64,000 nt of DNA from Bacteroidia bacterium (GCA_020845635.1 JADLFI010000006.1:1-64000); one strand, 5' to 3'. Positions 19,347-28,711 are shown, counted from the stretch's first letter. The notes: generated by a model from the sequence alone, not told the origin. Numbers and translations are program-made.

Positions 19347-20407
19347 GGCCTTAGCTTTTTTCCTTTTTTTATAAAAAACAACTCAAAATAATGAAACACA
19401 AAATAACTTACTACTAATGTAGTAAGTGATGCAACTGTTATGAACATTAAGTTTGAGCGAGGAAAAAAATATCCGTAATTATCGGCCTGTCTTATGGCCA
19501 TAGCCAGTAAATGATAAATAAAAGGATGTAATAAATATACGGAATAGCTGATTATTCCTAAGGTTGAAAAAGGTTTAGAAATTATATCCGGCAATTTTCC
19601 CGAGAAGCAATAAAAACCTGTGCATATCAACATAACAGCTAAGGTAAAGAGCAAACGGTGATATCCGGCTAATAAAAATATTTCATCATCTCCTGTTTCA
19701 GGAATAAACAAGAGCCATATACCTACTGCAAGCATAAGTATAGCCAATACATTATGCCCTCTAAATTTTTCCAAACCCATGGGAATACACATACCCAAAT
19801 AAAAAAACAGAAAATGATTTAGCGGATTTACGAAACTTGACCATTGATTATGCAAAGTATCAGCCGGATTAAAAACAGAATAAGCAAAGTATATATGAAC
19901 CATAATCAGTACAAAACCTATAGTAAAAAATATACTTTTTCGTTGATAAAACAACCATACTAAAAATGGGAAAAACAAATAATAGAAAAGCTCATTACCT
20001 ATACTCCATACCCCTGTGGCTATTCCCTTATCCCAAGCTACAAACCCGAATAAACCCGAAAAATTTAGAAATAATTTAAACGGGTGTTCGGGTTTTAGAT
20101 GCCAAATTAAACTAGCTAATGTGGCCACCCAAAACAAAGGATAAATACGAAAAAAACGGGTCAGATAAAAAGTATTTACGTTGTTAAGTCTTTCATTGAA
20201 ATTTGATTGATACACGTAAAACAAAGTAATACCACTCAACACATAAAATGTTTCAACCCCATACACACTTACTCTACCAACAGCACTATTAGCACCCTGA
20301 TAAATATATAACCATTTCATGTAATGATAAATCATAATACCAAAAGCTGCTAACCCTCTTAAATAATCAAGAGTTTCTAAACGTATTGTTTTTTGTTCTG
20401 TACCCAT
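19343..20407 (-). CDS. Acyltransferase 3 family membrane protein (OafA-like)
   Basis: A 354-residue integral membrane protein with about ten hydrophobic helices. The N-terminal ETLDYLRGLAAFGIMIYHY carries the Arg and the His that mark the acyltransferase 3 fold. Later segments such as VWSIGNELFYYLFFPFLVW match the family. Members O-acylate polysaccharides, peptidoglycan or lipids on the periplasmic side. There is no SGNH domain. The substrate is not evident from the neighbours. Four bases overlap with the M1 peptidase gene, tail to tail. Confidence 0.88.
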   Translation of the reverse strand: MGTEQKTIRLETLDYLRGLAAFGIMIYHYMKWLYIYQGANSAVGRVSVYGVETFYVLSGITLFYVYQSNFNERLNNVNTFYLTRFFRIYPLFWVATLASLIWHLKPEHPFKLFLNFSGLFGFVAWDKGIATGVWSIGNELFYYLFFPFLVWLFYQRKSIFFTIGFVLIMVHIYFAYSVFNPADTLHNQWSSFVNPLNHFLFFYLGMCIPMGLEKFRGHNVLAILMLAVGIWLLFIPETGDDEIFLLAGYHRLLFTLAVMLICTGFYCFSGKLPDIISKPFSTLGIISYSVYLLHPFIYHLLAMAIRQADNYGYFFPRSNLMFITVASLTTLVVSYFVFHYFELFFIKKGKKLRP

Positions 20408-20418
20408 TATTATAAAAA

Positions 20419-20426
20419 CAAATGTA
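20419..20426 (-). promoter_or_regulatory. -7 promoter element of the acyltransferase gene
   Basis: TACATTTG on the minus strand matches TAnnTTTG exactly and ends 11 bases before the ATG at 20407. No -33 TTG was found at the usual distance. Confidence 0.4.
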
Positions 20427-20547
20427 AGTATTGTAGTGAATAAACTTGTTTAAAACTAAAATTCGGCAACAAAATATATATCATTTACAATAATTATGTT
20501 TATACTGTTCTTTGATGAATTAAATAAATACCAACCATTAATAAACT

Positions 20548-21891
20548 ATGGCAATGGCTAAAAAGAAACAAAAAAACGACAAGAAAATATTTGTTCTTGA
20601 CACCTCCGTATTGTTGTATGACCATAAGGCAATTAAGAATTTTGCCGAACATGATGTGGTAATACCTATTACTGTTTTAGAAGAAGTTGATCGCTTTAAA
20701 AAGGGGAATGATGTTATCAACTTTGAAGCACGTGAGTTTATACGGGTGCTTGATCAGCTTTCTCAGAAAAACTCTTTGCAAGATTGGCTACCCATTAACG
20801 GGCAGGGAAAAGGCAAATTTAAAGTACAGATGAATGAAAAAAGCAAGAAAGATGCCAACGTTATTTTTGGAGAGAAAAAAGCCGACCACAATATCTTAAA
20901 CGTGGCGAGCCAGCTTGCCGATGAAAGACCTGACTCATCTGTAATTTTAGTGACCAAAGATATTAATTTACGACTCAAAGCACGTTCGTTAAATATTAAG
21001 GCCGAAGATTACGAAACCGGTAAAGTAAAAGACATTCATCAGTTGTACAAAGGGCACACTACACTTGAAGTAAGTCAGAATATTATTTCTAAAATTTATA
21101 CTTCAGGATATTGTTTGCCTAAGGACGTAAAGCTTAAAACACCAATTGCCAATCATTATTACATTTTAAAAAATGGTCAAAATTCGGCATTGGTATATTT
21201 TAATAACAATAGCCAACAGCTTGAACGTATCAATCGCGAGAATGCTTATGGGATAAAACCACGTAATGTGGAGCAATCGTTTGCTTTGCATGCAGTTATG
21301 AATCCTAATGTTCAGTTGGTAACTATACAAGGAATTGCAGGTACCGGTAAAACATTAATAGCTTTATCAGGGGCAATGGCTCAAAAGCAAAACTTTCATC
21401 AAATATATATTGCACGCCCTATAGTGCCTTTAAGCAATAAAGATATTGGCTTTTTACCGGGCGATATTAAAGCCAAGATTAATCCTTATATGGAACCACT
21501 TTGGGATAATTTGAAACTAATTCAAAGCCAGTATAAAGAAACCGATCGAGAGTATCAAAAAATTAAAGATATGGTGGACAAAGAGAAAATTTATATTGCC
21601 CCACTGGCTTATATTAGAGGACGTAGCTTAAGCAATATTATTTTTATTGTTGACGAAGCACAGAATCTTACCCCGCATGAGGTAAAAACTATTATTACCA
21701 GAGCAGGGGAGAATACCAAAATAATTTTTACAGGAGATATTTTTCAGATAGACACTCCATATTTGGATACTCACAGTAATGGTCTTTCCTATTTGATTGA
21801 CCGTATGAAAAACCATCCATTATATGCACATATTACACTTGAAAAGGGTGAGCGCTCTGAGTTAGCCAATGTTGCCAGTTTAATGCTTTAA
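20548..21891 (+). CDS. PIN-PhoH fusion (PhoH2-type) RNase/ATPase
   Basis: A 447-residue cytoplasmic protein. The N-terminal PIN nuclease domain (about 10-150) shows KKIFVLDTSVLLYDHKAI with its metal-binding Asp, plus VTVLEEVDRFK and the late acidic VILVTKDINLRLKA. The C-terminal PhoH ATPase (about 240-447) has Walker A GIAGTGKTLIALSGA and Walker B NIIFIVDEAQNLTP. PhoH2 proteins of this layout combine a sequence-dependent RNase with RNA unwinding. The gene stands alone; two in-frame ATGs at 20548 and 20554 could start it. Confidence 0.92.
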   Translation: MAMAKKKQKNDKKIFVLDTSVLLYDHKAIKNFAEHDVVIPITVLEEVDRFKKGNDVINFEAREFIRVLDQLSQKNSLQDWLPINGQGKGKFKVQMNEKSKKDANVIFGEKKADHNILNVASQLADERPDSSVILVTKDINLRLKARSLNIKAEDYETGKVKDIHQLYKGHTTLEVSQNIISKIYTSGYCLPKDVKLKTPIANHYYILKNGQNSALVYFNNNSQQLERINRENAYGIKPRNVEQSFALHAVMNPNVQLVTIQGIAGTGKTLIALSGAMAQKQNFHQIYIARPIVPLSNKDIGFLPGDIKAKINPYMEPLWDNLKLIQSQYKETDREYQKIKDMVDKEKIYIAPLAYIRGRSLSNIIFIVDEAQNLTPHEVKTIITRAGENTKIIFTGDIFQIDTPYLDTHSNGLSYLIDRMKNHPLYAHITLEKGERSELANVASLML

Positions 21892-21956
21892 ATGTGATTT
21901 ATAGTTTCGTATTTGGTGTTATTTTTATAGACGTAAATAGAAATTAAAGCTAGCAG

Positions 21957-22970
21957 CTAATAATTAATCTTTCTCCATAGGTTTCCATTTTTTGTACTAA
22001 TTCTTTGCAGTTTGTGTTGCTTTTCCCAATCGTTTAGCATTTGTTCAGATACCATCTTTGAATAGCCTGAAATTTCTGAAAACTCACGCAGGGTGTATGA
22101 ATCAAACTGTTGAAAAAGATGATCAATTTCATTTGAATATTTAGATTTTGAAATACCCGGTTCAAGTCTTTTTATGGCAGCTTCATATTGTTCGTATGGA
22201 CGTGCTCCGTAAACAATCTCCTTGTTTCCTTTATGGTCTGTAACAAACACAGTTGGGAAACCCCTTACACCATATTGTTTTGATAGTTTTAGGTCATCTT
22301 CAAAATTGTTTCTTGCTTTTCCTGCAAAATCCTGTTTAAGTTGTAATGTATCTAATCCTGCTTGTGAGGCCGCTATAGAAATATGCTCCCATTGGGTAAT
22401 ATTCTTTTTTTGAAGAAAAACCATTTCACGTATTAGTCTTAAAAATATAAGAGCCTTATTTTTGTTTTGTAACTGAGCGGCTTTAAATGCAATAGAGGGA
22501 GGATATGATGAAGGTAAAGGATCTTCCAGCCAAACATCGCCATCAATAGGCATATCGTAATAAGTACTCACTTCATCCCAATGATGGGCAACATCTGAAG
22601 GCTTACTTATACCACCGCTATTATAGCTCCAGTCGGGGAGCAAACCTCCCATGTGGTACTCAATTTCTAATTTCTGACCATATTCAAGTTTTAGTTTCTT
22701 TAGTTGAGGTTCAATACCCCAACAGGAAGAACAAATAGGATCGGTAAAATATATTAGTTTGAGTTGTTGTGTGTTGCCCGGTAGTTCAGCTTTCACATCA
22801 TTAGTGCTATCCGGGACTTCACATGCACCTATTTGCGGATTACAAATTAAAGGATTTTGATTTTCTTTCATTTGATTATGTTGCTTTGTTTGTGCCATTA
22901 ACGAATGAAAATATATGGTCAGTCCAAGAAATATAAAACATGATTTAATGAAGAACCTATCCAACAACAT
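21957..22970 (-). CDS. DsbA/FrnE-like thioredoxin-fold protein with a predicted signal peptide
   Basis: A 337-residue member of the DsbA-like branch that includes FrnE and YjbH/SpxH. The active site is DPICSSCW (Cys80 and Cys83), and GFPTVFV contains the cis-proline. A second cysteine pair, PLICNPQIGACEVP (Cys43 and Cys50), is typical of Bacteroidota homologues. A C-terminal helical segment (about 270-337) resembles the helix-turn-helix-like tail of the family. Residues 1-26 form a signal-like hydrophobic stretch ending LMAQ. Met34 could start a cytosolic form. The role is inferred as disulfide exchange. Confidence 0.8.
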   Translation of the reverse strand: MLLDRFFIKSCFIFLGLTIYFHSLMAQTKQHNQMKENQNPLICNPQIGACEVPDSTNDVKAELPGNTQQLKLIYFTDPICSSCWGIEPQLKKLKLEYGQKLEIEYHMGGLLPDWSYNSGGISKPSDVAHHWDEVSTYYDMPIDGDVWLEDPLPSSYPPSIAFKAAQLQNKNKALIFLRLIREMVFLQKKNITQWEHISIAASQAGLDTLQLKQDFAGKARNNFEDDLKLSKQYGVRGFPTVFVTDHKGNKEIVYGARPYEQYEAAIKRLEPGISKSKYSNEIDHLFQQFDSYTLREFSEISGYSKMVSEQMLNDWEKQHKLQRISTKNGNLWRKINY

Positions 22971-23001
22971 GGTTAAACTATTTTTATAAAAGATATACTC
23001 A

Positions 23002-24051
23002 TTAAATCAAATTATTACTTCGTGCTACAAGATTACAAACACGATATAGCAAGCGACTGCTAACATTGGCATCCCATTCGTTATTTCCTGTTTCGTTCAG
23101 GTCAAAGGCAACAATTTGTTTTCCGCTTTCAACTATTTTTTCTAAAAGGTATAAAACCTGATCGGTTTCAAAACCACCTGCAACCGGTGTTCCCGTATGC
23201 GGACATAATTTGGGATCCAAAGCATCTGCATCAAAACTCAAATATATTTTTTGAGGTAATTCACTGATAATTTCCTCTACTAAGCTGTGATAATGCTTGC
23301 CTTGGTATTGTGCTTGTTTAATGTCACGATCAAAAAAAGTTTTTACACGATTGTTAGAGTTAATTATCACCTGGTATTCTTCTTCGCAATAATCTCTTAT
23401 CCCTACTTGAACCAATTTGCTTACTTGAGGTATTTTTAAGGCATTATACATGATGCTGGCATGTGAGTATTCAAAGCCTTCAAAAGCATCTCTTAAATCG
23501 CTGTGTGCATCTAAATGTAATATGCCAAAACTTTCATATTTATCAGCTACAGCCTGTATAATTCCTAAAGGTGTGCTATGGTCACCACCAACTCCGCCAA
23601 TTATTTTCCCTTGATTGATAATATCGGCAACATATTCTTTAACCTCTTGATTAAATTGCCTGCCCCCTTCATTTATTTCATGATACAGTTTGCCGGCTTT
23701 TTCCTCTACTTTTTCCAACTCATCGTTAATAATAAAGCTTATTATTTGCACGGCTTTGTTGCGTAACTCATCGCTTTTCTTTTTCCAATTGTTATTTATT
23801 TCATCCATATAAATACCAATTTTCCAGGCATCTTTAATATAAGGATCAAACAAATCAACCTGATGCGATGCATCAAAAATTAAATTGGGGGCATTGGCTG
23901 TGCCTGAGTTGTATGAAACTGTTACTTCCCAAGGTAGAGGTAATAAAATAATGGAAGCTTCTTCTTTATTAAAAGGCAATCCAAAAATATTACTATTGGA
24001 CGAAGCCGGATTATTAGGATTAAAGTTTTTTATTTTTTCTTGTTTTGACAT
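23002..24051 (-). CDS. Arginase/agmatinase family (ureohydrolase) metallohydrolase
   Basis: A 349-residue binuclear manganese hydrolase. The metal-binding motifs are in order: GGVGGDHSTPLG (about residue 157), ILHLDAHSDLRD and LSFDADALDP. These match agmatinase, arginase and formimidoylglutamase. SHASIMYNAL after the second motif and GGFETDQVLYLL near the end are also conserved. The substrate (agmatine, arginine or formimidoylglutamate) cannot be assigned, and no neighbouring polyamine or histidine-degradation gene helps. Its own -7 element lies at 24071-24078. Confidence 0.88.
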   Translation of the reverse strand: MSKQEKIKNFNPNNPASSNSNIFGLPFNKEEASIILLPLPWEVTVSYNSGTANAPNLIFDASHQVDLFDPYIKDAWKIGIYMDEINNNWKKKSDELRNKAVQIISFIINDELEKVEEKAGKLYHEINEGGRQFNQEVKEYVADIINQGKIIGGVGGDHSTPLGIIQAVADKYESFGILHLDAHSDLRDAFEGFEYSHASIMYNALKIPQVSKLVQVGIRDYCEEEYQVIINSNNRVKTFFDRDIKQAQYQGKHYHSLVEEIISELPQKIYLSFDADALDPKLCPHTGTPVAGGFETDQVLYLLEKIVESGKQIVAFDLNETGNNEWDANVSSRLLYRVCNLVARSNNLI

Positions 24052-24070
24052 GGTTTAAACATATATATAT

Positions 24071-24078
24071 CAAAGGTA
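24071..24078 (-). promoter_or_regulatory. -7 promoter element of the ureohydrolase gene
   Basis: TACCTTTG on the minus strand, a perfect TAnnTTTG match, ends 19 bases before the ATG at 24051. No TTG at the -33 spacing is visible. Confidence 0.45.
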
Positions 24079-24232
24079 AAACAGCTAAATGAATAATAAA
24101 ATTTATTATATTTTTTTGCATGATTTTTTTTATTAATCCATAGAAGGAACTGATATGATATATTGGATAAAACATTTATAATTATGATTTGATACAGTTG
24201 CTACTGAAGAAATACGATGAATGTATAGCAAT

Positions 24233-24263
24233 AAAAAAGCCCCCCGAGTTGGGAGGCTTTTTC
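24233..24263 (-). terminator. Rho-independent terminator of the HU gene
   Basis: A hairpin with AAAAAGCC-type arms around a CCC/GGG core (24233-24263) lies 19 bases beyond the HU stop codon. On the minus strand it is followed by a T-rich tract, as expected for a terminator. A-rich and T-rich arms on both sides could also make it work for the opposite strand. Confidence 0.75.
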
Positions 24264-24281
24264 TTTTTTCAAAAAGTAAAA

Positions 24282-24566
24282 TTATTTTTTCTTTTTGTTT
24301 ACAGCACCAGCTAACTCAGCACCGGCCTTAAATCTTACTACTTTTTTAGCAGCAATTTTAATTTCTTTTCCTGTTTGAGGATTACGTCCTGTACGAGCAG
24401 CACGATCAGCAACAGAGAAAGAACCAAAACCTACTAAAGCTAATCTGTCACCTTTTTTCAAAGCAGCAGTTGTAGCATCAATAAATGCATCTAAAGCTCT
24501 TTTAGCATCTGCCTTTGTTAGTTGAGCATCTGAAGCAATAGCTTCAATTAATTCTTGTTTGTTCAT
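24282..24566 (-). CDS. HU family DNA-binding protein
   Basis: A 94-residue histone-like nucleoid protein that bends DNA as a dimer. The N-terminus [20 protein letters not shown] forms the helical dimerisation part, LVGFGSFSV the beta-saddle and [16 protein letters not shown] the DNA-binding arm with the intercalating Pro. It ends with a short Lys tail. It is a single-gene unit with a strong promoter (24606-24635) and terminator (24233-24263), consistent with an abundant protein. Confidence 0.97.
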   Translation of the reverse strand: MNKQELIEAIASDAQLTKADAKRALDAFIDATTAALKKGDRLALVGFGSFSVADRAARTGRNPQTGKEIKIAAKKVVRFKAGAELAGAVNKKKK

Positions 24567-24605
24567 GTTTTTAGTTTTTTGGATTAATAAAACGATTTAC
24601 AGCAG

Positions 24606-24635
24606 CAAAAATAATTCAATTCAAATACCCACCAA
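24606..24635 (-). promoter_or_regulatory. HU promoter (TTG-N19-TATTTTTG)
   Basis: On the minus strand TTG (24633-24635) precedes a perfect -7 element TATTTTTG (24606-24613) by 19 bases. The -7 element ends 39 bases before the HU ATG, giving a leader of roughly 33 bases, longer than most in this window. The remaining gene-free sequence up to 24869 holds only a 60-codon open frame (24677-24859) that I do not regard as a gene. Confidence 0.7.
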
Positions 24636-24869
24636 TAGGGAGGTACAGAAAAAATCATTTTTGTTGAAAAAATACCTTGTTTGTTAATAACTATGGTCGA
24701 AAAGCCTCTATTTATTGGTCTTTGACCTCAAATTTCGATAAAAATCAGGTCTCAAGTCAGAAATTTCCTCTTCAAACCCGTATTATACGCACTATTGAGC
24801 ATACGGTAACCCCTATTTATAGGTATAAATATCTTATTTTACAGGAACTTCCGGGTTAAATAAAAAATA

Positions 24870-24898
24870 AGACCAATACTGTTATAACAGATTGGTCT
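24870..24898 (-). terminator. Rho-independent terminator of the lpxK-punA-OMP-TlpA operon
   Basis: AGACCAAT (24870-24877) pairs with ATTGGTCT (24891-24898) and encloses an inner CTGTTATAACAG palindrome. On the minus strand this is followed by a run rich in T. It lies 35 bases after the stop of the TlpA-like gene, the last gene of the operon. Confidence 0.8.
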
Positions 24899-24933
24899 CA
24901 TGAATACCCTATAATATAGGTAATAAAAGTATC

Positions 24934-26064
24934 TTATAATCCTAATGCTTCTTTGATTTTAGCTTCCAGTGCATCGCCTCTTAATCCTTTGGCTATAATC
25001 TTTCCATTTTTATCAATCAGGCATGTAAACGGAATACCTGTTAGGTTATATTGCTTTACTACCGATGACTGCCAATAGCCCAAATCGCTTACATGCGAAG
25101 GCCATACCAAACCGTCAGCCTTGATGGCTTCTTCCCAAGCACCTTTTTCTTTATCTAACGAAACGCTATATATATCAAAGCCTTTGTCTTTATAAGCATT
25201 GTATATTCTAACCACATTAGGGTTTTCCATCCGACAAGGACGACACCAACTTGCCCAAAAATCAATAAGAACAACTTTTCCGCGCAATGAGTTTAAGGAT
25301 ATGCTTTTTCCCTCAGGAGTGTTTAAAGTTATTTCAGGAGCCTCTGAGCCAATCCCTAATTTATTTAATTCGGCTACTTTATCGTGAAAAAGCTTTGTAT
25401 ATGGGAGGTTGGGATATTTCTTTATTAAAGCCTTATCTAACTTATTATAGTATTCTAAATGCTCATCAGAAGATAATTTATCAATTACCGCCAGACAGGC
25501 TAAAGAATTAATGTTTTTATCAATAAAGTCTTTTACAAATACAGTTTCATTATTGATAATTTCCATATATGCTGCTTGCAGGTTGGCAGTTATCTCATCA
25601 ATATTTTCGCTGCCCTGAGCATTTTGGTAAACCGTATTAATAGAGTCTAACCTTTCGGCATTGCTTTGAAGCACGTGTGTGGCTTCAAATAGTTTTGAGG
25701 TTTCTTCTGACCCTTTCACTTTGGCTGTTCCCCCTAAATTGTTTGCATCGCCTGTAAATTCTACCTGTTCTTTTTCATTAAGAATTAATAAAATATAATT
25801 ACTTTCACTTAATCTAATACGAAAAAAGCCGGTTTCTTTAGTATTAAATGTTAACTCAAAATTGCCCGAAGAACCCAGCTTAGAACTGTCTTGTGTAATG
25901 AAGTTATTAGCAGTTATTTCGTCTAAATATACGTAGCCTTCCTTAGCATTGCTAATAGTACCTTTAATAGTGCCCGAATCAGATTTATTACTGCATCCTA
26001 CTACAGAAATATTGAAAATTAGCACAAAGATTTGTGCAACCGATAATCTTTTTAAAATGTTCAT
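24934..26064 (-). CDS. TlpA-like thiol-disulfide lipoprotein with N-terminal DUF4369-type domain
   Basis: A 376-residue exported protein. The signal sequence ends in the lipobox-like SVVGC (Cys about 24). Residues about 30-130 form a beta-rich domain of the DUF4369 type found before redoxin domains in Bacteroidota. A helical linker follows, then a C-terminal AhpC/TSA-TlpA thioredoxin fold with KVVLIDFWASWCRPCRMENP holding the CRPC redox pair and TGIPFTCLID the cis-Pro. It probably reduces or isomerises extracytoplasmic disulfides or serves cytochrome c maturation. Last gene of a four-gene operon. Confidence 0.9.
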   Translation of the reverse strand: MNILKRLSVAQIFVLIFNISVVGCSNKSDSGTIKGTISNAKEGYVYLDEITANNFITQDSSKLGSSGNFELTFNTKETGFFRIRLSESNYILLILNEKEQVEFTGDANNLGGTAKVKGSEETSKLFEATHVLQSNAERLDSINTVYQNAQGSENIDEITANLQAAYMEIINNETVFVKDFIDKNINSLACLAVIDKLSSDEHLEYYNKLDKALIKKYPNLPYTKLFHDKVAELNKLGIGSEAPEITLNTPEGKSISLNSLRGKVVLIDFWASWCRPCRMENPNVVRIYNAYKDKGFDIYSVSLDKEKGAWEEAIKADGLVWPSHVSDLGYWQSSVVKQYNLTGIPFTCLIDKNGKIIAKGLRGDALEAKIKEALGL

Positions 26065-26084
26065 GAATATTTGTTTGTTTGTAA

Positions 26085-26693
26085 TTAAAATAGTAAGCCA
26101 ACCCTCAAAACTAACGGTAATCCACCGTTGTAGTAGGGCGAATAAGGATTGTTAATTAAATCGTATAAGATAGCCAGATATGCGCCTCCAAAATGCCCAC
26201 CGGAGTAATAACCTAGGCCTACGGGAGCACTGCCTATCCAAATTCTTTCAGCATTGTAGGGCGGTAAAGGCTGATAAACCTTTATATTAAAAGCATTAAA
26301 TTCTCCGTGCGCAAAAAGCCCTGAAATTATTCCATATTGGGCAAAAAATGATGGCCCGTAAATGTGTGAAACAAATTTTTGACCATAGCTTTTTACGCTA
26401 AAATACATATAGTTTACTCCGGTACCTACAATAAACCGTTCTTTTAATTTATAACCCACCCTTGGTGATAGCTCAACATAAGTTTGCTGCCCAAAATAAG
26501 CTCCAAAGCTGCCTCCGTAGCGTAGTTTGTCTGTAAAACTATTGTTGTTTGTTTTTCCCTTCTCTTCCGTTTTCTTATTTTGCCTGTCAGTATTTACATA
26601 AGGGTCATTTCCCTCTTGTGCAAAGGCAGTAAAAGAGAAGAAGAAACTCAACAGAATTAAGCCAATGTTATATTTCCAAAAGGTAAGGGTCAT
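26085..26693 (-). CDS. Putative outer-membrane beta-barrel protein
   Basis: A 202-residue protein. A signal peptide of about 25 residues ends TAFAQ. A low-complexity Asn/Lys-rich linker (about 30-52) follows. The rest alternates short strands such as YGGSFGAYFGQQTYVELSPR and LPLVLRVGLLF, ending in Phe, which fits a small eight-stranded outer-membrane barrel. I do not recognise a named family. It lies seven bases after punA and 20 bases before the TlpA-like gene, so it is in their operon, but no shared function is evident. Confidence 0.65.
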   Translation of the reverse strand: MTLTFWKYNIGLILLSFFFSFTAFAQEGNDPYVNTDRQNKKTEEKGKTNNNSFTDKLRYGGSFGAYFGQQTYVELSPRVGYKLKERFIVGTGVNYMYFSVKSYGQKFVSHIYGPSFFAQYGIISGLFAHGEFNAFNIKVYQPLPPYNAERIWIGSAPVGLGYYSGGHFGGAYLAILYDLINNPYSPYYNGGLPLVLRVGLLF

Positions 26694-26700
26694 TAAAATA

Positions 26701-27513
26701 TTATATTTTACTGATAAGCTCTTTCATAATCAAAGTCATCTTAGGCTCGGCCTTTTCTGCCACTCTTTGTACATCTTCATGTGTAACTTTTACTATTCTT
26801 CCGTCAACCCCCATATCGGTAATAATAGATATAGCAAAACATGGTATGCCCATGTGGCGACCCACAATAACTTCAGGAACCGTACTCATACCTACTGCAT
26901 CAGCACCTATGTTACGCATATATCTGTACTCGGCAGGAGTTTCTAAACATGGCCCGCTTACTCCGGCATAAGCACCAACTTGAACTTTAATGTTGTGTTG
27001 GTTGGCAATTTGTTTGGCGGTGGCAATTAGTCCTCTGTCGTATGGCTCGCTCATATCCGGAAAACGAGGACCTAACGATGCATAATTTTTACCAATTAAA
27101 GGGTTGGTAGGAAACAAATTGATGTGATCGTCTAAAATCATTAAATCACCAATTTCAAAATCAGGGTTAACTCCACCGCTGGCATTGCTTACAAAAAGTT
27201 TTTCAATGCCTAAAAACTTCATTACTCTTACCGGAAAAGTAACTTGTTTCATATCATAACCTTCATAATAATGAAAGCGGCCTTGCATGGCTATTACTTT
27301 TTTACCGCCTAAAATTCCGAAAATAAGTTTCCCCGAATGGCCTTCCACTGTACTTACCGGAAAGTTTGGTATTTCTTCATAAGGCAGCACGGTATGTGTT
27401 TCAATTTCTTTTACCAAACCTCCCAAACCGGTACCCAAAATAATACCTATTTGTGGTTTAAAGTTTACTCTTTTTTCAATAAATTCAGTGGTTTCTTTAA
27501 TTTGTTCCAACAT
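26701..27513 (-). CDS. punA: Purine-nucleoside phosphorylase
   Basis: A 270-residue trimeric-type PNP that splits inosine and guanosine (and deoxy forms) with phosphate for purine salvage. IGIILGTGLGGL is the phosphate-binding loop; GHSGKLIFG, GRFHYYEGYDM and SNASGGVNP follow. The base-specificity region YRYMRNIGADAVGMSTVPEV contains the Glu and Met of the active site, and SIITDMGVDG carries the Asn-like specificity position. The gene overlaps the end of lpxK by 17 bases. Confidence 0.95.
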   Translation of the reverse strand: MLEQIKETTEFIEKRVNFKPQIGIILGTGLGGLVKEIETHTVLPYEEIPNFPVSTVEGHSGKLIFGILGGKKVIAMQGRFHYYEGYDMKQVTFPVRVMKFLGIEKLFVSNASGGVNPDFEIGDLMILDDHINLFPTNPLIGKNYASLGPRFPDMSEPYDRGLIATAKQIANQHNIKVQVGAYAGVSGPCLETPAEYRYMRNIGADAVGMSTVPEVIVGRHMGIPCFAISIITDMGVDGRIVKVTHEDVQRVAEKAEPKMTLIMKELISKI

Positions 27514-28570
27514 AGTTTATAATTGTTTGATTAAAATTTTCTTCGTCTTGTTTGTGCAACATTACCTCTATTTTTGCATAGTATAATGGTAATTTTTTCC
27601 ATTCTGAGGGCAAATTTAAGTGTAATAGGCGCATAGCATCTTTTTCAGTTGTTAAAATAATCTTTTTGTTACCTATTAACGCATCAAAACTAGCTTTTAT
27701 TTTTTGCAAATCGTTTAAATTATAATGGTGATGATCGTCAAAAACCATCAGGGTATAACTTCTGCTCTTACTGCGAGCAAAATCCTCCAAAAGTGAAGGA
27801 TTGGCTATTCCGGCAAATACTATTACAGAGGTTTCTTTGGTTAATACCTGATTAAATTCATTTTCAGAATACGCGGCTTTGTCAAAATAATGAACTAATG
27901 AAGTATATTTAATATAACTGAAAAATAATTTTTGATGAGACAGCGGATTTATTCTTGAGGTTATATACCTTCGCTCAATGGGCGAAAATATTGGCGGGGT
28001 TTTGCTTACTATAATAATATCTGCCCTTCTTATTCCTTGTTTAAACTCTCTTAAATTTCCGGTAGGCAACATGGCATCATCGTAATACATTGACGAAAAA
28101 TCGGTCAACACTATTTGCAAGCCCGCCTTTACCGACCTGTGTTGAAACCCATCATCTAACAAAATTAATTGCAAGTCAGGATATAATTTTTGGAGTTTCT
28201 TAATTCCCCGACTTCTGTATTTATCAACAGCTACAATAATATTAATAAAGTTTTGAAAATATTGAAAAGGCTCATCGCCTATCGTTTCTGAGTTATCTTG
28301 TAAAGTTGCGATACGAAATCCTCTTTTTTTGCGCCCATATCCACGCGAAAGTGTAGCCACACGAAATTGATTGGATAATAAACGTATTAAATACTCAATA
28401 TGGGGCGTTTTTCCTGTGCCTCCGGTACTTAAATTTCCCACCAAAATAGTTTTTACTTTTGGATAGGCAATGTATAATAATTTATTATCGTATAAAAAAT
28501 TACGGAATGCAATAATAAGACCGTATAATACAGCAATAGGATAAAGTAATATTCTAAGTATATGTATCAT
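27497..28570 (-). CDS. lpxK: Tetraacyldisaccharide 4'-kinase
   Basis: A 357-residue inner-membrane kinase of lipid A synthesis that phosphorylates the 4' position of the tetraacyldisaccharide 1-phosphate. An N-terminal hydrophobic helix (about 1-25) is followed by Walker A VGNLSTGGTGKTPHIEYL (about residues 43-60). ATLSRGYGRKKRGF and DDGFQHRSV (catalytic Asp and His) are diagnostic. It is first in the minus-strand operon with punA, whose start lies inside it. No clear -7 element was seen in the 140 bases upstream. Confidence 0.95.
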   Translation of the reverse strand: MIHILRILLYPIAVLYGLIIAFRNFLYDNKLLYIAYPKVKTILVGNLSTGGTGKTPHIEYLIRLLSNQFRVATLSRGYGRKKRGFRIATLQDNSETIGDEPFQYFQNFINIIVAVDKYRSRGIKKLQKLYPDLQLILLDDGFQHRSVKAGLQIVLTDFSSMYYDDAMLPTGNLREFKQGIRRADIIIVSKTPPIFSPIERRYITSRINPLSHQKLFFSYIKYTSLVHYFDKAAYSENEFNQVLTKETSVIVFAGIANPSLLEDFARSKSRSYTLMVFDDHHHYNLNDLQKIKASFDALIGNKKIILTTEKDAMRLLHLNLPSEWKKLPLYYAKIEVMLHKQDEENFNQTIINYVGTN

Positions 28571-28711
28571 AAGCTTTTTAAAGCATAAAAATTAAGCACT
28601 TCTATTAGCAGTACCTTTTTTAGCTTTTTCAAGATTACGAAAAATATTTCTTTTTCCCTAATAAATAGTAAATTTGATGTATTGTTTATAGGTTATTCAT
28701 GTAATCAGCAA

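Noticed and set aside
24677-24859. 60-codon open frame between HU and the TlpA operon terminator
   Set aside because: Its end lies just before the terminator of the opposite operon, and nothing supports translation.
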